Part shown: piece by piece, positions 13,349 through 21,607 of the stretch
Layout: every line of letters begins with the position of its first letter
Numbering within the stretch: the first letter of the stretch is position 1
IMG/VR virus record: IMGVR_UViG_3300027714_000004
Span: 81,427-145,426 of that record
Source of the DNA: a virus
DNA: 64,000 bases
Strand: one strand, 5' to 3'
The notes under the pieces: generated by a model
Told to the model about the DNA's origin: nothing
What the model saw: only the letters and a program-made list of their open reading frames with translations
The model's database searches: none
Position numbers and translations under genes: made by a program

Positions 13349-13995
13349 TCAAATTCTATTGTTTGTGTTACTGAAGGTACCGAACTAATGAAGTTGGTGA
13401 TCTTCTCGAACTGTTCTGAAGACATCGAATCTATGAATCCCATGACCTCTTCCTTGGACTCATCTTTCATAGAAATTCTTTCTTCTTCGGTTAAGACTGA
13501 GTCGATACATGCTATGGAGAGCTGTAACATACTTTCCATTTCTGACTTTGAATCTAACAGGGTATCATTCGACAAGAAATCTTCGTATGATGGGTACTTC
13601 ATCTTGATAGATATTTTATCGTTGAGTGCAATTACGCTATCTACAACTTCCCCTACTACTTCGACCTTGTCTATATCAACTTTGACTTCGTTCTCGGTTT
13701 CACATTCAGAGCATTTAGCATTTATATCTGCTGACTCACCGACAGATTTTGCACGTATCTTAGTGAATAGGTAATCTACATCGAAAGTTGCCAAAGTTCC
13801 TTTAATAGGTTCTTCTATACAAGCTTCAATAGTATTCACCACAGAACGCAACATGTCCTTACGGTCTTGTGTTTCGTATGCGATCATCAGTGCTTTCTGT
13901 TCTTTAACTAGGAAGGGACGAAAGGTCGTCTGCTGTCCAGTTGATGGTACGGTAACAGTATAACTTGGGGTATCATTCAGTTTTGGTAATGCCAT
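13288..13995 (-). CDS. 26: Baseplate hub / tail assembly protein gp26
   Basis: 235 residues. MALPKLNDTPSYTVTVPSTG and FRPFLVKEQKALMIAYET match the T4_baseplate (gp26) family. Two CxxC pairs (C95/C98 in AKCSECE and C217/C220 in ECTSCS) form a likely zinc ribbon. In T4, gp26 takes part in assembling the central hub. In other tailed phages the gene in this position is a tail assembly chaperone made in two forms by frameshift. Here the frame ends in MDDFF at a run of eight T, directly overlapping the gp51-like frame. Co-directional with the tube-like gene upstream and the tape measure downstream. Confidence 0.85.
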   Translation of the reverse strand: MALPKLNDTPSYTVTVPSTGQQTTFRPFLVKEQKALMIAYETQDRKDMLRSVVNTIEACIEEPIKGTLATFDVDYLFTKIRAKSVGESADINAKCSECETENEVKVDIDKVEVVGEVVDSVIALNDKISIKMKYPSYEDFLSNDTLLDSKSEMESMLQLSIACIDSVLTEEERISMKDESKEEVMGFIDSMSSEQFEKITNFISSVPSVTQTIEFECTSCSHKNERTLKGMDDFF

Positions 13996-14017
13996 GATTT
14001 ATCCTATAATGTAATAA

Positions 14018-14638
14018 TTAAATATATTTTCCGAGATTGAGACTTATCTTGGGTTTTATCAGTTCTCTTTCATCCTTCACTACTTTCCATTTGGTGTAGG
14101 ACAATTGTACCGAGAATTCTACTAGTTGGTCTGCTTCGTTAGACAAAGAGATCGCGTTCAATGATGTTGGGAACGCATCTTCTAGTTCTACTGAGTATAT
14201 AGAACTTCCTAATATATCGAAATCTATACTCAGTGGGCCGAGATCGAATCCGATCCTCATCTGAGGTTTGACAAGTTGATGTAAGGTGACCTTCTTCTGG
14301 TACTGATCCTTATATGCAATATTGCCTCTCTCTTCGTCAATCATCAACGATGTCCACTCGTCGAAGTACTTCTTCACGCCATAGTCGTTTAACATAATGA
14401 AGGTAAGGTTAACGTCCTCCATTAGAAACCCGTTAACGACCTTTTCATTGTACACTCCGACATTCCAATCAAGGGTTGTCAGTTGCTTGCCGGGCAGGTC
14501 AATAGACTTACATAGGACGTTAATGTCACGCCCACCCATGTCTTCTGTCAATGACGGTAAACCAATAGCAAACTGATTCGCCATGGCCATGCCATTTTTC
14601 TGTGCCAGTTTACTTTTTAAATCTTCTATCCCAGACAT
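14018..14638 (-). CDS. Tail-tube-like protein (gp19/gp54 type)
   Basis: 206 residues. QFAIGLPSLTEDMGG, then INVLCKSIDLPGKQLTTLDW and VNLTFIMLNDYGVKKYFDEW follow the pattern of T4-type tail tube proteins, where SxxLPG and a strand ending in ...FxxW occur. Because the major tube gene gp19 normally sits beside the sheath gene and this one lies in the hub operon, it is more likely the tube initiator (gp54-like) or another tube paralogue. It forms part of the inner tube or its junction with the baseplate. ATG 14638 is three bases after the upstream stop. Confidence 0.7.
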   Translation of the reverse strand: MSGIEDLKSKLAQKNGMAMANQFAIGLPSLTEDMGGRDINVLCKSIDLPGKQLTTLDWNVGVYNEKVVNGFLMEDVNLTFIMLNDYGVKKYFDEWTSLMIDEERGNIAYKDQYQKKVTLHQLVKPQMRIGFDLGPLSIDFDILGSSIYSVELEDAFPTSLNAISLSNEADQLVEFSVQLSYTKWKVVKDERELIKPKISLNLGKYI

Positions 14639-14641
14639 CGA

Positions 14642-15232
14642 TTAACCACCTATCATTTTCTTGGAGTCGCTGTAGACTTTCTTAGAGTTCGCCTTCTTGA
14701 ACTGTGCGGTTGGTAAGAACGTAGCAATCTCCCACTCAGGTGCGGGTACCATTGCGAACTTACTTTGCACATGATCAGTTAGGTAGTGCTTGAAACATGG
14801 TTTAAAATATTTCAACTTACTTGTTCTTGCCAACAACTCATATGACATCTTAAATCGAGTGGAGTTATTAAACTTATTGTTGTTAGTAATATCCATCAAC
14901 GCATCCAACATCTTAGCACGTAGGATAGGTGGAAGGTAATGTAGGTTCAACCCATAGAACCCACCCTCGGCAGGCCCTACAACTATCACTAATGGAAACG
15001 TATCGTAGTACGGTAGTGTGTCCTTATGCTTGGGATCATAGAAGAACATGTACATACTACCAATAGTTTCTTGTGCAGTCTGTTGTAAAGGTTCTTCCTT
15101 CATCAGAGCATCTCTCTTGATACTACGAAGGTTCTTTATCTTATTCCGGAACCAATCACGCGATTCTTTGGTGCGAGGAGTGATACCTGCACGAAACGCT
15201 TGTAGTTCTAATCGTTGAAATATGTTAGACAT
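14642..15232 (-). CDS. Conserved T4-like phage protein, unknown
   Basis: 196 residues. IFQRLELQAFRAGITPRTKESRDWF, basic N-terminus, then GSMYMFFYDPKHKDTLPYYD, GFYGLNLHYLPPILRAKMLD and a C-terminal APEWEIATFLPTAQF. The high conservation style and the ...GLN..YLPP..R... motif suggest a DNA- or neck-associated phage protein widely kept in T4-like genomes. I cannot give it a T4 gene number with confidence. Its neighbour gp4 acts in head completion, so a role at the DNA end or head-tail joining is a reasonable guess. Own late promoter at 15260-15267. Confidence 0.8.
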   Translation of the reverse strand: MSNIFQRLELQAFRAGITPRTKESRDWFRNKIKNLRSIKRDALMKEEPLQQTAQETIGSMYMFFYDPKHKDTLPYYDTFPLVIVVGPAEGGFYGLNLHYLPPILRAKMLDALMDITNNNKFNNSTRFKMSYELLARTSKLKYFKPCFKHYLTDHVQSKFAMVPAPEWEIATFLPTAQFKKANSKKVYSDSKKMIGG

Positions 15233-15259
15233 GAATGATTCCGTTAAAATTCTTACTTC

Positions 15260-15267
15260 TATTTATA
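15260..15267 (-). promoter_or_regulatory. T4-type late promoter core TATAAATA
   Basis: Exact TATAAATA on the minus strand, 28 bases before the ATG at 15232. It lies across the stop codon of the upstream sulfotransferase-like gene. Confidence 0.85.
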
Positions 15268-15841
15268 CAGAAAACATCCATTGATTTGAATCAAGTGTGT
15301 AGTCTTTCGATACAAAGTTGACTAACTTACTGATATCGTCGTATGCTACATCTAATACTAGGAACTGTTTATTCCTAATAGGGTCACTGGTGAACCACTT
15401 TATGGCTGTTGATTGATGTTGAACTCTATATGTCATCCACTCCCACACTACTTCTCTGGGGGTGAGGGGTTTCCCTGCAACCATTACCTGCTGACACTTC
15501 TCCAGTAGAGGAGAACTCATCCTACTCGCTAACCAACTCGCTTCGGTAACATAGTTTAATATAAAGTATGCATCCGGATACGCCTCGTACAGTTGTCGGT
15601 AGTATTGGTTACCTTCGATGTAGTCGTCGTTTTCAAAATAAGTCATCTCGGTATAGACAACACTGTCACTGATGGTGAGTAGTGGATCGTTACCTGCTAC
15701 GAGGTTACGTTTGATAGTCTTCGCAAGATTTCTTCTGCCCGAACTTACGCTTGCGACAGAGCAACCGCTGTCTCGCATAAGATCGCTTAATGGTTGGTTG
15801 GCTGAATGATCCATACCAATGAAGAATATTTTAGGGTTCAT
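15263..15841 (-). CDS. Sulfotransferase-like protein with altered P-loop
   Basis: 192 residues. KIFFIGMDHSANQPLSDLMRDSG sits where sulfotransferases have their IFIIGxxKTGTTSL...G PAPS-binding loop. YYRQLYEAYPDAYFILNYVTEASWLASR matches the second conserved element (YPdAkFILt.Rd...Wl.S). Both key loops have changed: the Lys-Thr-Gly core is absent and the TRD Arg is replaced by YVT. It may bind a different ligand, be inactive, or be a structural relic of the fold. ATGA overlap with gp4 ties it to head and tail assembly timing. The fold is moderately sure; the activity is doubtful. Confidence 0.6.
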   Translation of the reverse strand: MNPKIFFIGMDHSANQPLSDLMRDSGCSVASVSSGRRNLAKTIKRNLVAGNDPLLTISDSVVYTEMTYFENDDYIEGNQYYRQLYEAYPDAYFILNYVTEASWLASRMSSPLLEKCQQVMVAGKPLTPREVVWEWMTYRVQHQSTAIKWFTSDPIRNKQFLVLDVAYDDISKLVNFVSKDYTLDSNQWMFSV

Positions 15842-16350
15842 TTCTTTTTCTTTCTAAAAGGTGCTAGTTTCTTTAGGGGTTTCTTGGTACGCATCTTCTG
15901 GGTAGACTTGGGCATGATGCCCATAGCAGTCAGTTCCTTCTCAGTCCATATCTCGAAGTGGTACCCACGATCATCTGCATACTTCTTAGCAGCCTTCCAC
16001 TTGGATTGGTTCTTGATGTATGTCATACCTTCGTTCAGGATGGTTCGACGAGACTTACCTTGTTTACGTTCAGGTACCTTAGTCTCCTTGAAAGGTTTGA
16101 CTTCAACTAGAACAACACGACCAGACTTGTACTTGATAACAAAGTCCATGAAGTATCGGTGTGGTCGGTTGTCTGTTTCGCAGATGTAAGGTAGCACGAG
16201 CTCCTCGGACATCCATTGTACTACGTCCAAACTGTCGTCACACCACTTCATTACGTAGCGTTCCCACCCCGAACGGTAGACAACGTTGTCCGCATCCCCA
16301 GCATACTTCTCAGGGTTCTTTGGTTTGTATCTACCTTTATATGTTTTCAT
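15838..16350 (-). CDS. 4: Head completion nuclease gp4
   Basis: 170 residues. The pattern SGWERYVMKWCD, EELVLPYICETDNRPHRYFMDF, then VLVEVKPFKE, shows a PD-(D/E)xK nuclease-like core with likely residues E30, D69, E83 and K85. T4 gp4 (about 150 residues) acts at head completion before tail joining. The C-terminal 20 residues are Lys-rich, consistent with DNA contact. First gene of the leftward operon, read from the late promoter at 16381-16388. Confidence 0.88.
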   Translation of the reverse strand: MKTYKGRYKPKNPEKYAGDADNVVYRSGWERYVMKWCDDSLDVVQWMSEELVLPYICETDNRPHRYFMDFVIKYKSGRVVLVEVKPFKETKVPERKQGKSRRTILNEGMTYIKNQSKWKAAKKYADDRGYHFEIWTEKELTAMGIMPKSTQKMRTKKPLKKLAPFRKKKK

Positions 16351-16363
16351 TCTGAATTATATG

Positions 16364-16371
16364 TATAAATA
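16364..16371 (+). promoter_or_regulatory. T4-type late promoter core TATAAATA (rightward)
   Basis: Exact TATAAATA, 35 bases before the ATG of gene 48, giving a leader of about 29 bases. It faces the leftward core at 16381-16388. Confidence 0.88.
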
Positions 16372-16380
16372 GTGTAACTA

Positions 16381-16388
16381 TATTTATA
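16381..16388 (-). promoter_or_regulatory. T4-type late promoter core TATAAATA (leftward)
   Basis: Exact TATAAATA on the minus strand, 31 bases before the ATG of gp4 at 16350. Confidence 0.88.
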
Positions 16389-16405
16389 AACATAGGTTTA
16401 CCCTT

Positions 16406-17473
16406 ATGGCAGATCCAAAAGAACCAGAAGTAAAGAAAAGAGACCTTAAAGAGACGGAGTCTCTATATTACCCCTTTCATAAGAATGAGAGGTATGGTGC
16501 CTGTATCACATTCCATCCTAAAATTCTAATTGCACCAGAAGTCGATGGGACAATGGATGAGCAAGGCCTTCGTGAAATGATTGCCGATAAGAAGCGGAAA
16601 GACAAAAAGGCATTAGATGAACTCGAAGAGAAAGTGAAAAACGGGGAAGCGACTCAGGAACAACTTGATGAAGCTCGTATAGCGATGGAGAACAAGTACT
16701 CTTCTATTGCGAATGTCTCTAAAAGCAGTCTTCTTCAAAAAACCAAGACAGATTCTAATAAGAGAGTGAAGTTGTACCTACCTGTTGGGTTATCGACTAC
16801 CGATGGTCTATCGTACACCAATGTTGATTTGGGTATGACTGGTGCCGCCGGTCTTGCGGCATTAGAAAGTGGTTCTGGATTGTCCGGAATGGTTGGTAGT
16901 GCTCTGAAAAATGGATTCCAGTCCGTTACTGATTTATTCGCAGGGAATATCGGTGGTAACGATTTAGGTAAGTTGGCTGCGGTTCGAGGTTCACAGAGTC
17001 TACTAGGTAAGGCAATGCCCGAAGAGTTGAGAAATGCGGTCACCCTTGCAGCTGGTGTTACGATCAACCCTAACACCCGTGCCATGTTCAAGGGAGTTGC
17101 TTTGAGGGAATTTCAATTCCAGTTCAAGTTCATCCCTAGATCAGCGGAAGAGGCGCGAGAGGTTGAAGCGATCATCTATAGGTTTAGAGAGTTTGCATAT
17201 CCCGAAAGTCTGGAACTGACTAGTGGTGTTAGTGCGGGTTACAAATACCCCAACATGTTTTCAATAAACCTAGACTACTATAATGGAGAAAATCCAGAAG
17301 GTATTCCTATTGGTACCAAAATAAAAGATTGCTACTTGAAGTCTATCACTACGAACTACAACTCCTCTTCTCAGGCATACCACAAAGATGGTAAACCAGT
17401 AGAGTACGATTTGACTCTAAGTTTCACAGAAGATGTAGCACTCAACAAGAAAGATATTAAGGACGGTTACTAA
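16406..17473 (+). CDS. 48: Baseplate tail tube cap gp48
   Basis: 355 residues, close to T4 gp48 (364). The C-terminal half has the tube-like domain: TINPNTRAMFKGVALREFQF, FKFIPRSAEEAREVE, FREFAYPESLEL and the final KPVEYDLTLSFTED. The N-terminal region about 55-95 is charged and coiled-coil-like. gp48 sits on the hub and starts tube polymerisation. First gene of the rightward tail operon under the late promoter at 16364; TAATG junction to gene 53. Confidence 0.9.
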   Translation: MADPKEPEVKKRDLKETESLYYPFHKNERYGACITFHPKILIAPEVDGTMDEQGLREMIADKKRKDKKALDELEEKVKNGEATQEQLDEARIAMENKYSSIANVSKSSLLQKTKTDSNKRVKLYLPVGLSTTDGLSYTNVDLGMTGAAGLAALESGSGLSGMVGSALKNGFQSVTDLFAGNIGGNDLGKLAAVRGSQSLLGKAMPEELRNAVTLAAGVTINPNTRAMFKGVALREFQFQFKFIPRSAEEAREVEAIIYRFREFAYPESLELTSGVSAGYKYPNMFSINLDYYNGENPEGIPIGTKIKDCYLKSITTNYNSSSQAYHKDGKPVEYDLTLSFTEDVALNKKDIKDGY

Positions 17474-18198
17474 TGTCATATTTCAGATCCTTTCCCACAG
17501 TAGCGTACGTGTACGGTGATGGTAATAGTATATCCTTGACGGATAACCTTGCTGCCTATGCAGAGATCATCGATACCGTGAAAGACAATACGTCATTCTA
17601 TCAAGATTATTATATCCAGATAGGGGAAAGACCCGACCACGCTGCGTACACGTTGTACAAAAACCCTCTACTACACTGGACATTCTTTTTGATGAATCCT
17701 AAGTTGAGGGAGAGAGGATGGCCTGAACTCCAACATAAAGTGTTGGAGAAGGTTAAGTTGGACTATCCTAATATTGTACTGACTACTCGTGACGAGATAT
17801 TTGCTACGTTCAAAGTAGGTCAAGAGGTGACGGGACAAACGTCATTGGCGACTGGTGTGGTGGTTAGTAAGAATCTGGATCTAGGTCAAGTTGTTATCAA
17901 AACAATCCTAGGTACCTTCGATCCCACCGGAGAACAAGTGAACTCCGTTGTGGGTCTCGACATAGAGATACTCCATACTGTTTCTGTTGGCCCTGAGTAC
18001 CTGTCTGCGAAACACTATACCGTGGATGGTGAACAGGTTAGTATCAATCCTTATATCGGCCCTAGTATAACTGATTATGAAGTTACTCACTATGAGCACT
18101 ACATATCCGAAAACGATGAACTAAAGCAAATACGAGCTTTAAAACCATCTACTATAAGGTCTATATCAAGGGCGTTTGCTGACGCTTTGGAGTCATAA
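17473..18198 (+). CDS. 53: Baseplate wedge protein gp53
   Basis: 241 residues, longer than T4 gp53 (196). The N-terminus (YFRSFPTVAYVYG, then YAEIIDTVKDNTSFYQDYYI) and the typical HAAYTLYKNPLLHWTFFLMN match gp53, which links wedges around the hub. The extra length comes from an inserted beta domain at about 115-160 (FKVGQEVTGQTSLATGVVVS), a small module common in marine phage structural proteins. TAATG coupling on both sides. Confidence 0.88.
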   Translation: MSYFRSFPTVAYVYGDGNSISLTDNLAAYAEIIDTVKDNTSFYQDYYIQIGERPDHAAYTLYKNPLLHWTFFLMNPKLRERGWPELQHKVLEKVKLDYPNIVLTTRDEIFATFKVGQEVTGQTSLATGVVVSKNLDLGQVVIKTILGTFDPTGEQVNSVVGLDIEILHTVSVGPEYLSAKHYTVDGEQVSINPYIGPSITDYEVTHYEHYISENDELKQIRALKPSTIRSISRAFADALES

Positions 18199-19514
18199 TG
18201 GCATCTAGTGAAAATAGTACACCCTTTTCTTTTGAAAGTATACAATTGGTTTCAAGTCACGAGAAGAAAATACCCTTCGAGATATCTGGTCTCGTGACCG
18301 ATCTAGATGTGTTCGAACATCTGGACAAACCATACCTGACTGCAATGATGGTATTCCAAGACACTCGAAACATTGTCAATGGCGGCAATATACGGGGAGG
18401 GGATACTGTAAAGGTTAAGATACGCAACAATGATAACACCTCTGGTAGTATGTTCGTTGATAAATCTTTTCGTATCGATAAGGTGATATCTTCAACTAGA
18501 ATGGAACAGAATGAGAATAGCGAAAGCGTTGTCTTTCACCTGATAGAGAACCACTGGTACGAATCTAACCTATACAATGTCAATAAATCCTATAGCGGAT
18601 CTACCACTGAGATCCTATCTAAGATATCATCGGAGTTCCTATCCAACCGAAAGATAGAATCGTCTAAGACTGACATACAGAGCTTCAAAGTTATTGTACC
18701 TAACCTCACCCCAATCGAATCTATGTCTTGGTTGAAGAATAGATCGACCACAGATGGGGGATATCCGTTCTACCTGTTCTCCACACTCGTAGACAATGAC
18801 CTACACTTCAAAGATCTGAAGACCATGATGTCCGAAAAACCTTGGAACGAGTTGATACCACACTCATTCGCAGCCTCCAATCAGGGTTCAGGTGAGGTCG
18901 AGATGAGAAGAACAATCAAGACGTACTCTCACAAAAACAGTGATAACCTGTTGACTCTTATCAATAAGGGATTGATCGGTGCTAAACATCAGTACTTGAA
19001 TGTCACTAAGAATATCTTGGATGAGGTCAAGTTCGATATACAGAAAGATGTTATTACTAAACTTAATACAGACGGGATCTCTAATGAAGATCGACCTTTG
19101 TATTCCGAAGACTTCAAGATAGGGGAAGACTCCTTCAATAAAATAGAGAGTCGTTTAATATCTCAAGTCAATGCGACTTCTGCATACCCTAAAGATAAAA
19201 GTTACTCGGAAAGTGATACTGTGGGTGAGTACAGAAGAGATATAATAAGTCGAACAGTACTAAATTTGATGCAAAGTGGCCCAATGACCATAACAGTCAA
19301 TGGATTCGACTTTGCTAACAAGAACTATAATAGTGTGGGTAGTGTTATGCGTATAGCATTCCTTCTAACGAGTTACAACGAAAATACATCTAAAACCTTT
19401 GATGGTAAGAAATCTGGCGACTACCTAGTATATTCTGCGAAACATTCGTTTAAGTCTGAAGGTTATGATGTTACTGTATCTTGCATAAAATTGACAGATG
19501 GAGACTTTGAATGA
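18198..19514 (+). CDS. 27: Baseplate hub protein, gp27-like
   Basis: 438 residues. The order of beta-rich domains (FEISGLVTDLDVFEHLDKPY near residue 25, SMSWLKNRSTTDGGYPFYLF near 175-195, and GDYLVYSAKHSFKSEGYDVT near the end) is that of the gp27/gpD-type hub, a trimer joining the tube to the spike. Position between gp53 and the gp5-like gene and the ATGA overlap with the latter support this. T4 gp27 is 391 residues. Confidence 0.82.
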   Translation: MASSENSTPFSFESIQLVSSHEKKIPFEISGLVTDLDVFEHLDKPYLTAMMVFQDTRNIVNGGNIRGGDTVKVKIRNNDNTSGSMFVDKSFRIDKVISSTRMEQNENSESVVFHLIENHWYESNLYNVNKSYSGSTTEILSKISSEFLSNRKIESSKTDIQSFKVIVPNLTPIESMSWLKNRSTTDGGYPFYLFSTLVDNDLHFKDLKTMMSEKPWNELIPHSFAASNQGSGEVEMRRTIKTYSHKNSDNLLTLINKGLIGAKHQYLNVTKNILDEVKFDIQKDVITKLNTDGISNEDRPLYSEDFKIGEDSFNKIESRLISQVNATSAYPKDKSYSESDTVGEYRRDIISRTVLNLMQSGPMTITVNGFDFANKNYNSVGSVMRIAFLLTSYNENTSKTFDGKKSGDYLVYSAKHSFKSEGYDVTVSCIKLTDGDFE

Positions 19515-20203
19515 TACCGAATACCTTTATAGACTTTTACGGTGACCAGACTCGTTGGTTCCTAGGTACAGTAGTCGATCTTAAAGATCCTATGGAACTC
19601 GGTAGGGTGAAGGTCGACGTATTTGGTATGTACGATAATATCAAAGATGAGGATCTACCTTGGGCTCAGATCGTTATGCCTGTCACCGAAGGTGGTACAA
19701 AAGGATTCGGTAAGAACCTAGGTATCCAGATTGGTGCTCAAGTATTCGGAATGTTCCTTGACGGAAAGAACTCTCAGTTACCTCTAGTTATGGGGTCAGT
19801 CCCTAAAGTAGAGGGAGAAGAACTGTCTACCAACGATTCGACGCGTGGTACCAACCCATATGATCCTGACCTGTTCGTAGGTTCGGACGAGGTGCCTGTA
19901 CCCTATGGTGCAAAGTACCCTACCAACCAAGTCTCGGAGACTGCGGGCGGTCACCTAAAAGAGTACGATGATACCGAGGGTGCTAAACGTATTCGCGAAC
20001 GTCATGCGAACGGTACATTCTACCAGATGAACGATGATGGTGATATGGTCACACACGTGGTCAAGGATCGGTACACAGTCGTCGCTGGGGAAGATAAGAT
20101 ACATGTGAGTGGAAACGTGAAGGTTATTGTAGGCGGGGATGTAGACCTCTCTGCGACTGGTACCGTATCTATCAATGCCGCAAACATTAAACTGAATTCG
20201 TAA
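19511..20203 (+). CDS. Baseplate spike OB-fold protein, gp5-like without lysozyme
   Basis: 230 residues. The N-terminal OB-like domain (TRWFLGTVVDLKDPMELGRV to DLPWAQIVMPV, then QLPLVMGSVP) is followed by a linker and a C-terminal beta-helix-like stretch (DRYTVVAGEDKIHVSGNVKV, then VDLSATGTVSINAANIKL). T4 gp5 (575 residues) carries a lysozyme domain between these parts; here it is absent. The protein would form the central spike below the hub. Cell-wall digestion must come from another protein or be unnecessary. ATGA overlap with the hub gene. Confidence 0.85.
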   Translation: MIPNTFIDFYGDQTRWFLGTVVDLKDPMELGRVKVDVFGMYDNIKDEDLPWAQIVMPVTEGGTKGFGKNLGIQIGAQVFGMFLDGKNSQLPLVMGSVPKVEGEELSTNDSTRGTNPYDPDLFVGSDEVPVPYGAKYPTNQVSETAGGHLKEYDDTEGAKRIRERHANGTFYQMNDDGDMVTHVVKDRYTVVAGEDKIHVSGNVKVIVGGDVDLSATGTVSINAANIKLNS

Positions 20204-21582
20204 TGACACCTGAGATGCCAACCATCAGTCTAGAGTTACCTTGCTCTGATTCTCTCCTTCCTACTAAAGCGGAGTACGTCCAATTCTATAATGATATTGC
20301 GATGATCCCTAGTAAGTTGAAGGCATACAAGTCAAGCATCGATCTCAATAAGATTGCTGCGGATAAGAAGAAACAACTAGAAGACGAAGCCGCTAAACTT
20401 GAAGGAGAGGTAGATAAACTCTCGGAGAAAGACATAGAGGCTGAGGTAAAGAAAGAGGTTGACAAGTACCTGACCCAACTGACTGGTATAGAAGATATCA
20501 TCGGACAGGTAGAAGAGTTCATGGAGATGCAAGAGACTATCCTATCTCCTTGGTGGTCGACAGGTAACATACGTAATTGGCAAAAAGAAGCTAACGATGC
20601 ATGGTCGGAACTTATCGACGAGTTCCATATCTACATCCCCGTCAAGATGCTAGAACTGATATCGAGTGTAGTTCCCGTGGATTTCAAGGTATCTATAATG
20701 GGTATCAGTGTTGATATACTGAAGATACTGGAGAAGGAAGAACAGGAACGTCTGAAGACACAGATTACAGAACAGGTAGAACTCTATTATAACATGGTTC
20801 CTGCTGGATATCAATACCATAAAGGTGAATTTGGTATTAAGTGTGATGAATGGAAGGGTAAACTAACTTGGGCTTATTTCAAAAACGAAGTACTCAAGTG
20901 GTGCACCAACCTATTACAATCAACCTTCGGTGCATTGATCGATGCATTCAAAGAGATATGGGACACCTTGGGTCTACCTAGTCTACCTACTCTATTGAAC
21001 TTCGATGTAGAGACTTTCATCCGTGAACAAATAGACTTGATCAAAGAACAAGCGTTGGGTCAAAAGGCATCCCTTGAAGCAGAGCTAGAACGACTCAAGA
21101 AGGACGCCGAGACACTGGAGGCAGATGCTAAGAAATTAGCGGAGGACACCAAGAAGGACGTAGAGAAATTAGCGGAGGACACCAAGAAGGATGCCCAAGA
21201 AAAGATTGCTAAGTTGGAAGAGGATATCGCAAACTTCACTATCAATGGATTCATCGTCGACGAACTCAAAAAAGTATCCTTGTTCGGTGTGACTCTTATA
21301 GATGTCATTGGGGGTGAGATCGATACCAATGTTGTGGTACCTGAAGAACAGATAAACGAAATGGTACGTGCGGCTAGAGATTGGTTTGCACAATGGCAGA
21401 AAGAACTGATCAACATGTGGATCAATGAGATCAAATCATTCCTAGATGCTATAGGACTAGGTGCGGTCTTAGATTTCCTAACCCTCACCTTCTGTGATGT
21501 ATTGAAGTTAATTGGGGTTCCGATGTCAATAGATTTAACTTTACCTGAATTACCTCAGATAGACGTTGCGGTTTCTGTATAA
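20203..21582 (+). CDS. Tail/baseplate protein with coiled coils, unknown
   Basis: 459 residues, TAATG-coupled to the spike gene. Two long helical stretches: about 45-110 (KKKQLEDEAAKLEGEVDKLS) and about 285-350, the latter with an 11-residue tandem repeat KLAEDTKKD(V/A). Trp-rich segments (ILSPWWSTGNIRNWQKEAND, WFAQWQKELINMWIN) and a proline-rich C-terminus (LTLPELPQIDVAV). No homologue recognised. Its place between spike and gp25 suggests a virion component near the hub. Confidence 0.75.
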   Translation: MTPEMPTISLELPCSDSLLPTKAEYVQFYNDIAMIPSKLKAYKSSIDLNKIAADKKKQLEDEAAKLEGEVDKLSEKDIEAEVKKEVDKYLTQLTGIEDIIGQVEEFMEMQETILSPWWSTGNIRNWQKEANDAWSELIDEFHIYIPVKMLELISSVVPVDFKVSIMGISVDILKILEKEEQERLKTQITEQVELYYNMVPAGYQYHKGEFGIKCDEWKGKLTWAYFKNEVLKWCTNLLQSTFGALIDAFKEIWDTLGLPSLPTLLNFDVETFIREQIDLIKEQALGQKASLEAELERLKKDAETLEADAKKLAEDTKKDVEKLAEDTKKDAQEKIAKLEEDIANFTINGFIVDELKKVSLFGVTLIDVIGGEIDTNVVVPEEQINEMVRAARDWFAQWQKELINMWINEIKSFLDAIGLGAVLDFLTLTFCDVLKLIGVPMSIDLTLPELPQIDVAVSV

Positions 21583-21585
21583 ATA
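21578..21585 (+). promoter_or_regulatory. T4-type late promoter core TATAAATA
   Basis: Exact TATAAATA overlapping the stop codon of the upstream gene, 30 bases before the gene 25 ATG. Confidence 0.85.
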
Positions 21586-21607
21586 GTATGAAAAGAGTTT
21601 AATCATT

